Shown: positions 47,763 to 60,532, counted from the first letter of the stretch. The stretch is DNA of 64,000 nucleotides from Rallus limicola (GCA_022605955.1 JAKCOZ010000265.1:124001-188000), one strand, 5' to 3'. The notes: generated from the letters alone by a model not told the origin. A program made the numbers and translations.

Positions 47763-49940
47763 AGCAGACTGCAGTTCAAAACATGCTAAACGTCCAGCAA
47801 TAACTCCCAAAGTAAAGAAGCTAGGCCTGAAAGGCATAGCTTGTCTGAAACCTCCTAACAGGACACACGAGCAGACCCTGTCACTTTGGCTCTCAGCCTT
47901 TTCCTTTGCCTGGAAAGAGGGAACATGCCTGGAACCTCCTACGGTGCTTTTCTCGGCCCTAGCAGACTGCAGTTCAAAACATGCTAAACGTCCAGCAATA
48001 ACTCCCAAAGTAAAGAAGCTAGGCCTGAAAGGCATAGCTTGTCTGAAACCTCCTAACAGGACACACGAGCAGACCCTGTCACTTTGGCTCTCAGCCTTTT
48101 CCTTTGCCTGGAAAGAGGGAACATGCCTGGAACCTCCTACGGTGCTTTTCTCGGCCCTAGCAGACTGCAGTTCAAAACATACTAAACGTCCAGCAATAAC
48201 TCCCAAAGTAAAGAAGCTAGGCCTGAAAGGCATAGCTTGTCTGAAACCTCCTAACAGGACACACGAGCAGCCCCTGTCACTTTGGCTCTCAGCCTTTTCC
48301 TTTGCCTGGAAAGAGGGAACATGCCTGGAACCTCCTACGGTGCTTTTCTCAGCCCTAGCAGACTGCAGTTCAAAACATGCTAAACGTCCAGCAATAACTC
48401 CCAAAGTAAAGAAGCTAGGCCTGAAAGGCATAGCTTGTCTGAAACCTCCTAACATGACACACGAGCAGCCCCTGTCACTTTGGCTCTCAGCCTTTTCCTT
48501 TGCCTGGAAAGAGGGAACATGCCTGGAACCTCCTACGGTGCTTTTCTCGGCCCTAGCAGACTGCAGTTCAAAACATGCTAAACGTCCAGCAATAACTCCC
48601 AAAGTAAAGAAGCTAGGCCTGAAAGGCATAGCTTGTCTGAAACCTCCTAACAGGACACATGAGCAGCACCTGTCACTTTGGCTCTCAGCCTTTTCCTTTG
48701 CCTGGAAAGAGGGAACATGCCTGGAACCTCCTACGGTGCTTTTCTCGGCCCTAGCAGACTGCAGTTCAAAACATGCTAAACGTCCAGCAATAACTCCCAA
48801 AGTAAAGAAGCTAGGCCTGAAAGGCATAGCTTGTCTGAAACCTCCTAACAGGACACATGAGCAACACCTGTCACTTTGGCTCTCAGCTTTTTCCTTTGCT
48901 TGGAAAGAGGGAACATGCCTGGAACATCCTACGGTGCTTTTCTCGGCCCTAGCAGACTGCAGCTCAAAACATGCTAAACGTCCAGCAATAACTCCCAAAG
49001 TAAAGAAGCTAGGCCTGAAAGGCATAGCTTGTCTGAAACCTCCTAACAGGACACACGAGCAGACCCTGTCACTTTGGCTCTCAGCCTTTTCCTTTGCCTG
49101 GAAAGAGGGAACATGCCTGGAACCTCCTACGGTGCTTTTCTCGGCCCTAGCAGACTGCAGTTCAAAACATGCTAAACGTCCAGCAATAACTCCCAAAGTA
49201 AAGAAGCTAGGCCTGAAAGGCATAGCTTGTCTGAAACCTCCTAACAGGACACCCGAGCAGACCCTGTCACTTTGGCTCTCAGCCTTTTCCTTTGCCTGGA
49301 AAGAGGGAACATGCCTGGAACCTCCTACGGTGCTTTTCTCGGCCCTAGCAGACTGCAGTTCAAAACATGCTAAACGTCCAGCAACAACTCCCAAAGTAAA
49401 GAAGCTAGGCCTGAAAGGCATAGCTTGTCTGAAACCTCCTAACAGGACACATGAGCAGCCCCTGTCACTTTGGCTCTCAGCCTTTTCCTTTGCCTGGAAA
49501 GAGGGAACATGCCTGGAACCTCCTACGGTGCTTTTCTCGGCCCTAGCAGACTGCAGTTCAAAACATGCTAAACGTCCAGCAATAACTCCCAAAGTAAAGA
49601 AGCTAGGCCTGAAAGGCATAGCTTGTCTGAAAGCTCCTAACAGGACACACGAGCAGACCCTGTCACTTTGGCTCTCAGCCTTTTCCTTTGCCTGGAAAGA
49701 GGGAACATGCCTGGAACCTCCTACGGTGCTTTTCTCGGCCCTAGCAGACTGCAGTTCAAAACATGCTAAATGTCCAGCAATAACTCCCAAAGTAAAGAAG
49801 CTAGGCATGAAAGGCATAGCTTGTCTGAAACCTCCTAACAGGACACACGAGCAGACCCTGTCACTTTGGCTCTCAGCCTTTTCCTTTGCCTGGAAAGAGG
49901 GAACATGCCTGGAACCTCCTACGGTGCTTTTCTCGGCCCT
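47763..49940. repeat. Higher-order repeat, 2,178 bp, copy 1 (boundaries approximate)
   Basis: Eleven monomers without an insert. Markers recurring exactly 2,178 bp later are ACATACTAAAC (48178 and 50356), TTCTCAGCCC (48347 and 50525), GGAACATCC (48921 and 51099), GCAACAACTC (49381 and 51559), and AAATGTCC (about 49768 and 51946). CTACGGAGC near 47741 is not repeated at the equivalent site, which limits the left end. Confidence 0.88.
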
Positions 49941-52118
49941 AGCAGACTGCAGTTCAAAACATGCTAAACGTCCAGCAATAACTCCCAAAGTAAAGAAGCT
50001 AGGCCTGAAAGGCATAGCTTGTCTGAAACCTCCTAACAGGACACACGAGCAGACCCTGTCACTTTGGCTCTCAGCCTTTTCCTTTGCCTGGAAAGAGGGA
50101 ACATGCCTGGAACCTCCTACGGTGCTTTTCTCGGCCCTAGCAGACTGCAGTTCAAAACATGCTAAACGTCCAGCAATAACTCCCAAAGTAAAGAAGCTAG
50201 GCCTGAAAGGCATAGCTTGTCTGAAACCTCCTAACAGGACACACGAGCAGACCCTGTCACTTTGGCTCTCAGCCTTTTCCTTTGCCTGGAAAGAGGGAAC
50301 ATGCCTGGAACCTCCTACGGTGCTTTTCTCGGCCCTAGCAGACTGCAGTTCAAAACATACTAAACGTCCAGCAATAACTCCCAAAGTAAAGAAGCTAGGC
50401 CTGAAAGGCATAGCTTGTCTGAAACCTCCTAACAGGACACACGAGCAGCCCCTGTCACTTTGGCTCTCAGCCTTTTCCTTTGCCTGGAAAGAGGGAACAT
50501 GCCTGGAACCTCCTACGGTGCTTTTCTCAGCCCTAGCAGACTGCAGTTCAAAACATGCTAAACGTCCAGCAATAACTCCCAAAGTAAAGAAGCTAGGCCT
50601 GAAAGGCATAGCTTGTCTGAAACCTCCTAACATGACACACGAGCAGCCCCTGTCACTTTGGCTCTCAGCCTTTTCCTTTGCCTGGAAAGAGGGAACATGC
50701 CTGGAACCTCCTACGGTGCTTTTCTCGGCCCTAGCAGACTGCAGTTCAAAACATGCTAAACGTCCAGCAATAACTCCCAAAGTAAAGAAGCTAGGCCTGA
50801 AAGGCATAGCTTGTCTGAAACCTCCTAACAGGACACATGAGCAGCACCTGTCACTTTGGCTCTCAGCCTTTTCCTTTGCCTGGAAAGAGGGAACATGCCT
50901 GGAACCTCCTACGGTGCTTTTCTCGGCCCTAGCAGACTGCAGTTCAAAACATGCTAAACGTCCAGCAATAACTCCCAAAGTAAAGAAGCTAGGCCTGAAA
51001 GGCATAGCTTGTCTGAAACCTCCTAACAGGACACATGAGCAACACCTGTCACTTTGGCTCTCAGCTTTTTCCTTTGCTTGGAAAGAGGGAACATGCCTGG
51101 AACATCCTACGGTGCTTTTCTCGGCCCTAGCAGACTGCAGCTCAAAACATGCTAAACGTCCAGCAATAACTCCCAAAGTAAAGAAGCTAGGCCTGAAAGG
51201 CATAGCTTGTCTGAAACCTCCTAACAGGACACACGAGCAGACCCTGTCACTTTGGCTCTCAGCCTTTTCCTTTGCCTGGAAAGAGGGAACATGCCTGGAA
51301 CCTCCTACGGTGCTTTTCTCGGCCCTAGCAGACTGCAGTTCAAAACATGCTAAACGTCCAGCAATAACTCCCAAAGTAAAGAAGCTAGGCCTGAAAGGCA
51401 TAGCTTGTCTGAAACCTCCTAACAGGACACCCGAGCAGACCCTGTCACTTTGGCTCTCAGCCTTTTCCTTTGCCTGGAAAGAGGGAACATGCCTGGAACC
51501 TCCTACGGTGCTTTTCTCGGCCCTAGCAGACTGCAGTTCAAAACATGCTAAACGTCCAGCAACAACTCCCAAAGTAAAGAAGCTAGGCATGAAAGGCATA
51601 GCTTGTCTGAAACCTCCTAACAGGACACATGAGCAGCCCCTGTCACTTTGGCTCTCAGCCTTTTCCTTTGCCTGGAAAGAGGGAACATGCCTGGAACCTC
51701 CTACGGTGCTTTTCTCGGCCCTAGCAGACTGCAGTTCAAAACATGCTAAACGTCCAGCAATAACTCCCAAAGTAAAGAAGCTAGGCCTGAAAGGCATAGC
51801 TTGTCTGAAAGCTCCTAACAGGACACACGAGCAGACCCTGTCACTTTGGCTCTCAGCCTTTTCCTTTGCCTGGAAAGAGGGAACATGCCTGGAACCTCCT
51901 ACGGTGCTTTTCTCGGGCCTAGCAGACTGCAGTTCAAAACATGCTAAATGTCCAGCAATAACTCCCAAAGTAAAGAAGCTAGGCCTGAAAGGCATAGCTT
52001 GTCTGAAACCTCCTAACAGGACACACGAGCAGCCCCTGTCACTTTGGCTCTCAGCCTTTTCCTTTGCCTGGAAAGAGGGAACATGCCTGGAACCTCCTAC
52101 GGTGCTTTTCTCGGCCCT
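49941..52118. repeat. Higher-order repeat, 2,178 bp, copy 2 (boundaries approximate)
   Basis: Matches 47763-49940. Differences include AGGCATG near 51587 (AGGCCTG in copy 1), the reverse change near 51982, and TTCTCGGGCC near 51911 (TTCTCGGCCC in copy 1). Confidence 0.88.
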
Positions 52119-52197
52119 AGCAGACTGCAGTTCAAAACATGCTAAACGTCCAGCAATAACTCCCAAAGTAAAGAAGCTAGGCATGAAAGGCATAGCT

Positions 52198-52268
52198 TGT
52201 CCTGTTAGGAGGTTTCAGACAAGCTAGGCCTGAAAGGCATAGCTTGTCTGAAACCTCCTAACAGGACA
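52198..52268. repeat. Palindromic insert 17
   Basis: Perfect arms and standard centre. It is the only insert between 42.9 and 57.4 kb. The right flank has CATGAGCAG, a CpG-decay form. Confidence 0.95.
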
Positions 52269-55200
52269 CATGAGCAGCACCTGTCACTTTGGCTCTCAGC
52301 CTTTTCCTTTGCCTGGAAAGAGGGAACATGCCTGGAACCTCCTACGGTGCTTTTCTCGGCCCTAGCAGACTGCAGTTCAAAACATGCTAAACGTCCAGCA
52401 ATAACTCCCAAAGTAAAGAAGCTAGGCCTGAAAGGCATAGCTTGTCTGAAACCTCCTAACAGGACACACGAGCAACACCTGTCACTTTGGCTCTCAGCTT
52501 TTTCCTTTGCTTGGAAAGAGGGAACATGCCTGGAACATCCTACGGTGCTTTTCTCGGCCCTAGCAGACTGCAGCTCAAAACATGCTAAACGTCCAGCAAT
52601 AACTCCCAAAGTAAAGAAGCTAGGCCTGAAAGGCATAGCTTGTCTGAAACCTCCTAACAGGACACACGAGCAGACCCTGTCACTTTGGCTCTCAGCCTTT
52701 TCCTTTGCCTGGAAAGAGGGAACATGCCTGGAACCTCCTACGGTGCTTTTCTCGGCCCTAGCAGACTGCAGTTCAAAACATGCTAAACGTCCAGCAATAA
52801 CTCCCAAAGTAAAGAAGCTAGGCCTGAAAGGCATAGCTTGTCTGAAACCTCCTAACAGGACACATGAGCAGCCCCTGTCACTTTGGCTCTCAGCCTTTTC
52901 CTTTGCCTGGAAAGAGGGAACATGCCTGGAACCTCCTACGGTGCTTTTCTCGGCCCTAGCAGACTGCAGTTCAAAACATGCTAAACGTCCAGCAATAACT
53001 CCCAAAGTAAAGAAGCTAGGCCTGAAAGGCATAGCTTGTCTGAAACCTCCTAACAGGACACACGAGCAGACCCTGTCACTTTGGCTCTCAGCCTTTTCCT
53101 TTGCCTGGAAAGAGGGAACATGCCTGGAACCTCCTACGGTGCTTTTCTCGGCCCTAGCAGACTGCAGTTCAAAACATGCTAAACGTCCAGCAATAACTCC
53201 CAAAGTAAAGAAGCTAGGCCTGAAAGGCATAGCTTGTCTGAAACCTCCTAACAGGACACACGAGCAGCCCCTGTCACTTTGGCTCTCAGCCTTTTCCTTT
53301 GCCTGGAAAGAGGGAACATGCCTGGAACCTCCTACGGTGCTTTTCTCGGCCCTAGCAGACTGCAGTTCAAAACATGCTAAACGTCCAGCAATAACTCCCA
53401 AAGTAAAGAAGCTAGGCCTGAAAGGCATAGCTTGTCTGAAACCTCCTAACAGGACACACGAGCAGACCCTGTCACTTTGGCTCTCAGCCTTTTCCTTTGC
53501 CTGGAAAGAGGGAACATGCCTGGAACCTCCTACGGTGCTTTTCTCGGCCCTAGCAGACTGCAGTTCAAAACATGCTAAACGTCCAGCAATAACTCCCAAA
53601 GTAAAGAAGCTAGGCCTGAAAGGCATAGCTTGTCTGAAACCTCCTAACAGGACACACGAGCAGACCCTGTCACTTTGGCTCTCAGCCTTTTCCTTTGCCT
53701 GGAAAGAGGGAACATGCCTGGAACCTCCTACGGTGCTTTTCTCGGCCCTAGCAGACTGCAATTCAAAACATGCTAAACGTCCAGCAATAACTCCCAAAGT
53801 AAAGAAGCTAGGCCTGAAAGGCATAGCTTGTCTGAAACCTCCTAACAGGACACACGAGCAGACCCTGTCACTTTGGCTCTCAGCCTTTTCCTTTGCCTGG
53901 AAAGAGGGAACATGCCTGGAACCTCCTACGGTGCTTTTCTCGGCCCTAGCAGACTGCAGTTCAAAACATGCTAAACGTCCAGCAATAACTCCCAAAGTAA
54001 AGAAGCTAGGCCTGAAAGGCATAGCTTGTCTGAAACCTCCTAACAGGACACACGAGCAGACCCTGTCACTTTGGCTCTCAGCCTTTTCCTTTGCCTGGAA
54101 AGAGGGAACATGCCTGGAACCTCCTATGGTGCTTTTCTCGGCCCTAGCAGACTGCAGTTCAAAACATGCTAAACGTCCAGCAATAACTCCCAAAGTAAAG
54201 AAGCTAGGCCTGAAAGGCATAGCTTGTCTGAAACCTCCTAACAGGACACCCGAGCAGACCCTGTCACTTTGGCTCTCAGCCTTTTCCTTTGCCTGGAAAG
54301 AGGGAACATGCCTGGAACCTCCTACGGTGCTTTTCTCGGCCCTAGCAGACTGCAGTTCAAAACATGCTAAACGTCCAGCAACAACTCCCAAAGTAAAGAA
54401 GCTAGGCCTGAAAGGCATAGCTTGTCTGAAACCTCCTAACAGGACACATGAGCAGCCCCTGTCACTTTGGCTCTCAGCCTTTTCCTTTCCCTGGAAAGAG
54501 GCAACATGCCTGGAACCTCCTACGGTGCTTTTCTCGGCCCTAGCAGACTGCAGTTCAAAACATGCTAAACGTCCAGCAATAACTCCCAAAGTAAAGAAGC
54601 TAGGCCTGAAAGGCATAGCTTGTCTGAAACCTCCTAACAGGACACACGAGCAGCCCCTGTCACTTTGGCTCTCAGCCTTTTCCTTTGCCTGGAAAGAGGG
54701 AACATGCCTGGAACCTCCTACGGTGCTTTTCTCGGCCCTAGCAGACTGCAGTTCAAAACATGCTAAACGTCCAGCAATAACTCCCAAAGTAAAGAAGCTA
54801 GGCCTGAAAGGCATAGCTTGTCTGAAACCTCCTAACAGGACACACGAGCAGCCCCTGTCACTTTGGCTCTCAGCCTTTTCCTTTGCCTGGAAAGAGGGAA
54901 CATGCCTGGAACCTCCTACGGTGCTTTTCTCGGGCCTAGCAGACTGCAGTTCAAAACATGCTAAATGTCCAGCAATAACTCCCAAAGTAAAGAAGCTAGG
55001 CCTGAAAGGCATAGCTTGTCTGAAACCTCCTAACAGGACACACGAGCAGCCCCTGTCACTTTGGCTCTCAGCCTTTTCCTTTGCCTGGAAAGAGGGAACA
55101 TGCCTGGAACCTCCTACGGTGCTTTTCTCGGCCCTAGCAGACTGCAGTTCAAAACATGCTAAATGTCCAGCAATAACTCCCAAAGTAAAGAAGCTAGGCC

Positions 55201-57421
55201 TGAAAGGCATAGCTTGTCTGAAACCTCCTAACAGGACACACGAGCAGCCCCTGTCACTTTGGCTCTCAGCCTTTTCCTTTGCCTGGAAAGAGGGAACATG
55301 CCTGGAACCTCCTACGGTGCTTTTCTCGGCCCTAGCAGACTGCAGTTCAAAACATGCTAAACGTCCAGCAATAACTCCCAAAGTAAAGAAGCTAGGCCTG
55401 AAAGGCATAGCTTGTCTGAAACCTCCTAACATGACACACGAGCAGACCCTGTCACTTTGGCTCTCAGCCTTTTCCTTTGCCTGGAAAGAGGGAACATGCC
55501 TGGAACCTCCTACGGTGCTTTTCTCGGCCCTAGCAGACTGCAGTTCAAAACATGCTAAACGTCCAGCAATAACTCCCAAAGTAAAGAAGCTAGGCCTGAA
55601 AGGCATAGCTTGTCTGAAACCTCCTAACAGGACACACGAGCAGACCCTGTCACTTTGGCTCTCAGCCTTTTCCTTTGCCTGGAAAGAGGGAACATGCCTG
55701 GAACCTCCTACGGTGCTTTTCTCGGCCCTAGCAGACTGCAGTTCAAAACATGCTAAACGTCCAGCAATAACTCCCAAAGTAAAGAAGCTAGGCCTGAAAG
55801 GCATAGCTTGTCTGAAAGCTCCTAACAGGACACACGAGCAGCCCCTGTCACTTTGGCTCTCAGCCTTTTCCTTTGCCTGGAAAGAGGGAACATGCCTGGA
55901 ACCTCCTACGGTGCTTTTCTCGGCCCTAGCAGACTGCAGTTCAAAACATGCTAAACGTCCAGCAATAACTCCCAAAGTAAAGAAGCTAGGCCTGAAAGGC
56001 ATAGCTTGTCTGAAACCTCCTAACAGGACACACGAGCAGACCCTGTCACTTTGGCTCTCAGCCTTTTCCTTTGCCTGGAAAGAGGGAACATGCCTGGAAC
56101 CTCCTACGGTGCTTTTCTCGGCCCTAGCAGACTGCAGTTCAAAACATGCTAAACGTCCAGCAATAACTCCCAAAGTAAAGAAGCTAGGCCTGAAAGGCAT
56201 AGCTTGTCTGAAACCTCCTAACATGACACACGAGCAGCCCCTGTCACTTTGGTTCTCAGCCTTTTCCTTTGCCTGGAAAGAGGGAACATGCCTGGAACCT
56301 CCTACGGTGCTTTTCTCGGCCCTAGCAGACTGCAGTTCAAAACATGCTAAACGTCCAGCAATAACTCCCAAAGTAAAGAATCTAGGCCTGAAAGGCATAG
56401 CTTGTCTGAAACCTCCTAACATGACACACGAGCAGCCCCTGTCACTTTGGTTCTCAGCCTTTTCCTTTGCCTGGAAAGAGGGAACATGCCTGGAACCTCC
56501 TACGGTGCTTTTCTCGGCCCTAGCAGACTGCAGTTCAAAACATGCTAAACGTCCAGCAATAACTCCCAAAGTAAAGAAGCTAGGCCTGAAAGGCATAGCT
56601 TGTCTGAAACCTCCTAACAGGACACACGAGCAGCCCCTGTCACTTTGGCTCTCAGCCTTTTCCTTTGCCTGGAAAGAGGGAACATGCCTGGAACCTCCTA
56701 CGGTGCTTTTCTCGGCCCTAGCAGACTGCAGTTCAAAACATGCTAAACGTCCAGCAATAACTCCCAAAGTAAAGAAGCTAGGCCTGAAAGGCATAGCTTG
56801 TCTGAAACCTCCTAACAGGACACACGAGCAGCCCCTGTCACTTTGGCTCTCAGCCTTTTCCTTTGCCTGGAAAGAGGGAACATGCCTGGAACCTCCTACG
56901 GTGCTTTTCTCGGCCCTAGCAGACTGCAGTTCAAAACATGCTAAACGTCCAGCAATAACTCCCAAAGTAAAGAAGCTAGGCCTGAAAGGCATAGCTTGTC
57001 TGAAACCTCCTAACAGGACACACGAGCAGACCCTGTCACTTTGGCTCTCAGCCTTTTCCTTTGCCTGGAAAGAGGGAACATGCCTGGAACCTCCTACGGT
57101 GCTTTTCTCGGCCCTAGCAGACTGCAGTTCAAAACATGCTAAACGTCCAGCAATAACTCCCAAAGTAAAGAAGCTAGGACTGAAAGGCATAGCTTGTCTG
57201 AAACCTCCTAACAGGACACACGAGCAGACCCTGTCACTTTGGCTCTCAGCCTTTTCCTTTGCCTGGAAAGAGGGAACATGCCTGGAACCTCCTACGATGC
57301 TTTTCTCGGCCCTAGCAGACTGCAGTTCAAAACATGCTAAACGTCCAGCAATAACTCCCAAAGTAAAGAAGCTAGGCATGAAAGGCATAGCTTGTCCTGT
57401 TAGGAGGTTTCAGACAAGCTA
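52227..57421. repeat. Run of 26 monomers plus insert (5,195 bp)
   Basis: It opens with GAGCAGCACC and GGAACATCC monomers like those of the 2,178-bp unit. Later markers are CTATGGTG (54124), GCAACAACTC (54378), TTCCCTGGAAAGAGGC (54486), TTCTCGGGCC with AAATGTCC (54927-54970), a second AAATGTCC (55163), GAAAGCTCC (55815), GAATCTAGG (56378), TAGGACTG (57175), and CTACGATG (57292). Confidence 0.87.
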
Positions 57422-57463
57422 GGCCTGAATGACATAGCTTGTCTGAAACCTCCTAACAGGACA
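57393..57463. repeat. Palindromic insert 18 (centre variant GAATGACAT)
   Basis: The outer arms are perfect. The centre reads CTGAATGACATAGC, which weakens the inner 4-bp stem. The same centre is found at inserts 19 and 21. Confidence 0.94.
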
Positions 57464-58062
57464 CACGAGCAGACCCTGTCACTTTGGCTCTCAGCCTTTT
57501 CCTTTGCCTGGAAAGAGGGAACATGCCTGGAACCTCCTACGGTGCTTTTCTCGGCCCTAGCAGACTGCAGTTCAAAACATGCTAAACGTCCAGCAATAAC
57601 TCCCAAAGTAAAGAAGCTAGGCCTGAAAGGCATAGCTTGTCTGAAACCTCCTAACAGGACACACGAGCAGACCCTGTCACTTTGGCTCTCAGCCTTTTCC
57701 TTTGCCTGGAAAGAGGGAACATGCCTGGAACCTCCTACGGTGCTTTTCTCGGCCCTAGCAGACTGCAGTTCAAAACATGCTAAACGTCCAGCAATAACTC
57801 CCAAAGTAAAGAAGCTAGGACTGAAAGGCATAGCTTGTCTGAAACCTCCTAACAGGACACACGAGCAGACCCTGTCACTTTGGCTCTCAGCCTTTTCCTT
57901 TGCCTGGAAAGAGGGAACATGCCTGGAACCTCCTACGATGCTTTTCTCGGCCCTAGCAGACTGCAGTTCAAAACATGCTAAACGTCCAGCAATAACTCCC
58001 AAAGTAAAGAAGCTAGGCCTGAAAGGCATAGCTTGTCCTGTTAAAAGGTTTCAGACAAGCTA
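57422..58062. repeat. Block of 3 monomers plus insert (641 bp)
   Basis: It carries TAGGACTG (57816) and CTACGATG (57935). This repeats the last two monomer types of the preceding run, so it looks like a local duplication across insert 18. Confidence 0.87.
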
Positions 58063-58104
58063 GGCCTGAATGACATAGCTTGTCTGAAACCTCCTAACAG
58101 GACA
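58034..58104. repeat. Palindromic insert 19 (two arm mismatches)
   Basis: The left arm reads GTTAAAAGG instead of GTTAGGAGG. The centre is GAATGACAT. This is the only insert whose left flank has AGGCCTG rather than AGGCATG. Confidence 0.93.
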
Positions 58105-59099
58105 CACGAGCAGACCCTGTCACTTTGGCTCTCAGCCTTTTCCTTTGCCTGGAAAGAGGGAACATGCCTGGAACCTCCTACGGTACTTTTCTCGGCCCTA
58201 GCAGACTGCAGTTCAAAACATGCTAAACGTCCAGCAATAACTCCCAAAGTAAAGAAGCTAGGCCTGAAAGGCATAGCTTGTCTGAAACCTCCTAACATGA
58301 CACACGAGCAGCCCCTGTCACTTTGGTTCTCAGCCTTTTCCTTTGCCTGGAAAGAGGGAACATGCCTGGAACCTCCTACGGTGCTTTTCTCGGCCCTAGC
58401 AGACTGCAGTTCAAAACATGCTAAACGTCCAGCAATAACTCCCAAAGTAAAGAAGCTAGGCCTGAAAGGCATAGCTTGTCTGAAACCTCCTAACAGGACA
58501 CACAAGCAGACCCTGTCACTTTGGCTCTCAGCCTTTTCCTTTGCCTGGAAAGAGGGAACATGCCTGGAACCTCCTACGGTGCTTTTCTCGGCCCTAGCAG
58601 ACTGCAGTTCAAAACATGCTAAACGTCCAGCAATAACTCCCAAAGTAAAGAAGCTAGGCCTGAAAGGCATAGCTTGTCTGAAACCTCCTAACAGGACACC
58701 CGAGCAGACCCTGTCACTTTGGCTCTCAGCCTTTTCCTTTGCCTGGAAAGAGGGAACATGCCTGGAACCTCCTACGGTGCTTTTCTCGGCCCTAGCAGAC
58801 TGCAGTTCAAAACATGCTAAACGTCCATCAATAACTCCCAAAGTAAAGAAGCTAGGCCTGAAAGGCATAGCTTGTCTGAAACCTCCTAACATGACACACG
58901 AGCAGCCCCTGTCATTTTGGTTCTCAGCCTTTTCCTTTGCCTGGAAAGAGGGAACATGCCTGGAACCTCCTACGGTGCTTTTCTCGGCCCTAGCAGACTG
59001 CAGTTCAAAACATGCTAAACGTCCAGCAATAACTCCCAAAGTAAAGAAGCTAGGCATGAAAGGCATAGCTTGTCCTGTTAGGAGGTTTCAGACAAGCTA
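58063..59099. repeat. Block of 5 monomers plus insert (1,037 bp)
   Basis: Markers are CTACGGTACT (58178), ACATGACAC (58295), CACAAGCAG (58501), ACACCCGAG (58696), GTCCATCAAT (58824), and GTCATTTTGG (58911). The last two recur in the 641-bp block at 60533. Confidence 0.87.
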
Positions 59100-59141
59100 G
59101 GCCTGAAAGGCATTGCTTGTCTGAAAGCTCCTAACAGGACA
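59071..59141. repeat. Palindromic insert 20 (right-arm variant)
   Basis: The right side reads GCATTGCTTG and GAAAGCTCC instead of GCATAGCTTG and GAAACCTCC, giving two mismatches against the left arm. Insert 22 has the same changes. Confidence 0.93.
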
Positions 59142-60532
59142 CACGAGCAGACCCTGTCACTTTGGCTCTCAGCCTTTTCCTTTGCCTGGAAAGAGGGAAC
59201 ATGCCTGGAACCTCCTACGGTGCTTTTCTCGGCCCTAGCAGACTGCAATTCAAAACATGCTAAACGTCCAGCAATAACTCCCAAAGTAAAGAAGCTAGGC
59301 CTGAAAGGCATAGCTTGTCTGAAACCTCCTAACATGACACACGAGCAGCCCCTGTCACTTTGGTTCTCAGCCTTTTCCTTTGCCTGGAAAGAGGGAACAT
59401 GCCTGGAACCTCCTACGGTGCTTTTCTCGGCCCTAGCAGACTGCAGTTCAAAACATGCTAAACGTCCAGCAATAACTCCCAAAGTAAAGAAGCTAGGCCT
59501 GAAAGGCATAGCTTGTCTGAAACCTCCTAACATGACACACGAGCAGCCCCTGTCACTTTGGTTCTCAGCCTTTTCCTTTGCCTGGAAAGAGGGAACATGC
59601 CTGGAACCTCCTACGGTGCTTTTCTCGGCCCTAGCAGACTGCAGTTCAAAACATGCTAAACGTCCAGCAATAACTCCCAAAGTAAAGAAGCTAGGCCTGA
59701 AAGGCATAGCTTGTCTGAAACCTCCTAACAGGACACACGAGCAGCCCCTGTCACTTTGGCTCTCAGCCTTTTCCTTTGCCTGGAAAGAGGGAACATGCCT
59801 GGAACCTCCTACGGTGCTTTTCTCGGCCCTAGCAGACTGCAGTTCAAAACATGCTAAACGTCCAGCAATAACTCCCAAAGTAAAGAAGCTAGGCCTGAAA
59901 GGCATAGCTTGTCTGAAACCTCCTAACAGGACACACGAGCAGCCCCTGTCACTTTGGCTCTCAGCCTTTTCCTTTGCCTGGAAAGAGGGAACATGCCTGG
60001 AACCTCCTACGGTGCTTTTCTCGGCCCTAGCAGACTGCAGTTCAAAACATGCTAAACGTCCAGCAATAACTCCCAAAGTAAAGAAGCTAGGCCTGAAAGG
60101 CATAGCTTGTCTGAAACCTCCTAACAGGACACACGAGCAGACCCTGTCACTTTGGCTCTCAGCCTTTTCCTTTGCCTGGAAAGAGGGAACATGCCTGGAA
60201 CCTCCTACGGTGCTTTTCTCGGCCCTAGCAGACTGCAGTTCAAAACATGCTAAACGTCCAGCAATAACTCCCAAAGTAAAGAAGCTAGGACTGAAAGGCA
60301 TAGCTTGTCTGAAACCTCCTAACAGGACACACGAGCAGACCCTGTCACTTTGGCTCTCAGCCTTTTCCTTTGCCTGGAAAGAGGGAACATGCCTGGAACC
60401 TCCTACGATGCTTTTCTCGGCCCTAGCAGACTGCAGTTCAAAACATGCTAAACGTCCAGCAATAACTCCCAAAGTAAAGAAGCTAGGCATGAAAGGCATA
60501 GCTTGTCCTGTTAGGAGGTTTCAGACAAGCTA
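59100..60532. repeat. Block of 7 monomers plus insert (1,433 bp)
   Basis: It has CTGCAATTC (59244), ACATGACAC twice (59333 and 59531), then TAGGACTG (60287) and CTACGATG (60404). It begins at the GCATTGCTTG junction and ends at the GAATGACAT junction. Confidence 0.87.

Larger units (their letters stand above)
42874..52226. repeat. Longest insert-free run, 47 monomers plus one insert (9,353 bp)
   Basis: No length change of any kind occurs over more than 9 kb. Private changes in the first half include AATATGGCAC (43106), CTTTTTTTGG (44581), CCCAAAATAAAG (44638), CTAGGGTG (44772), GTCATCTTGG (44910), CATGTTTGG (45549), GACTTCAG (46381), and GGTTCGCAG (46503). The second half is a tandem 2,178-bp higher-order repeat. 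Confidence 0.88.
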
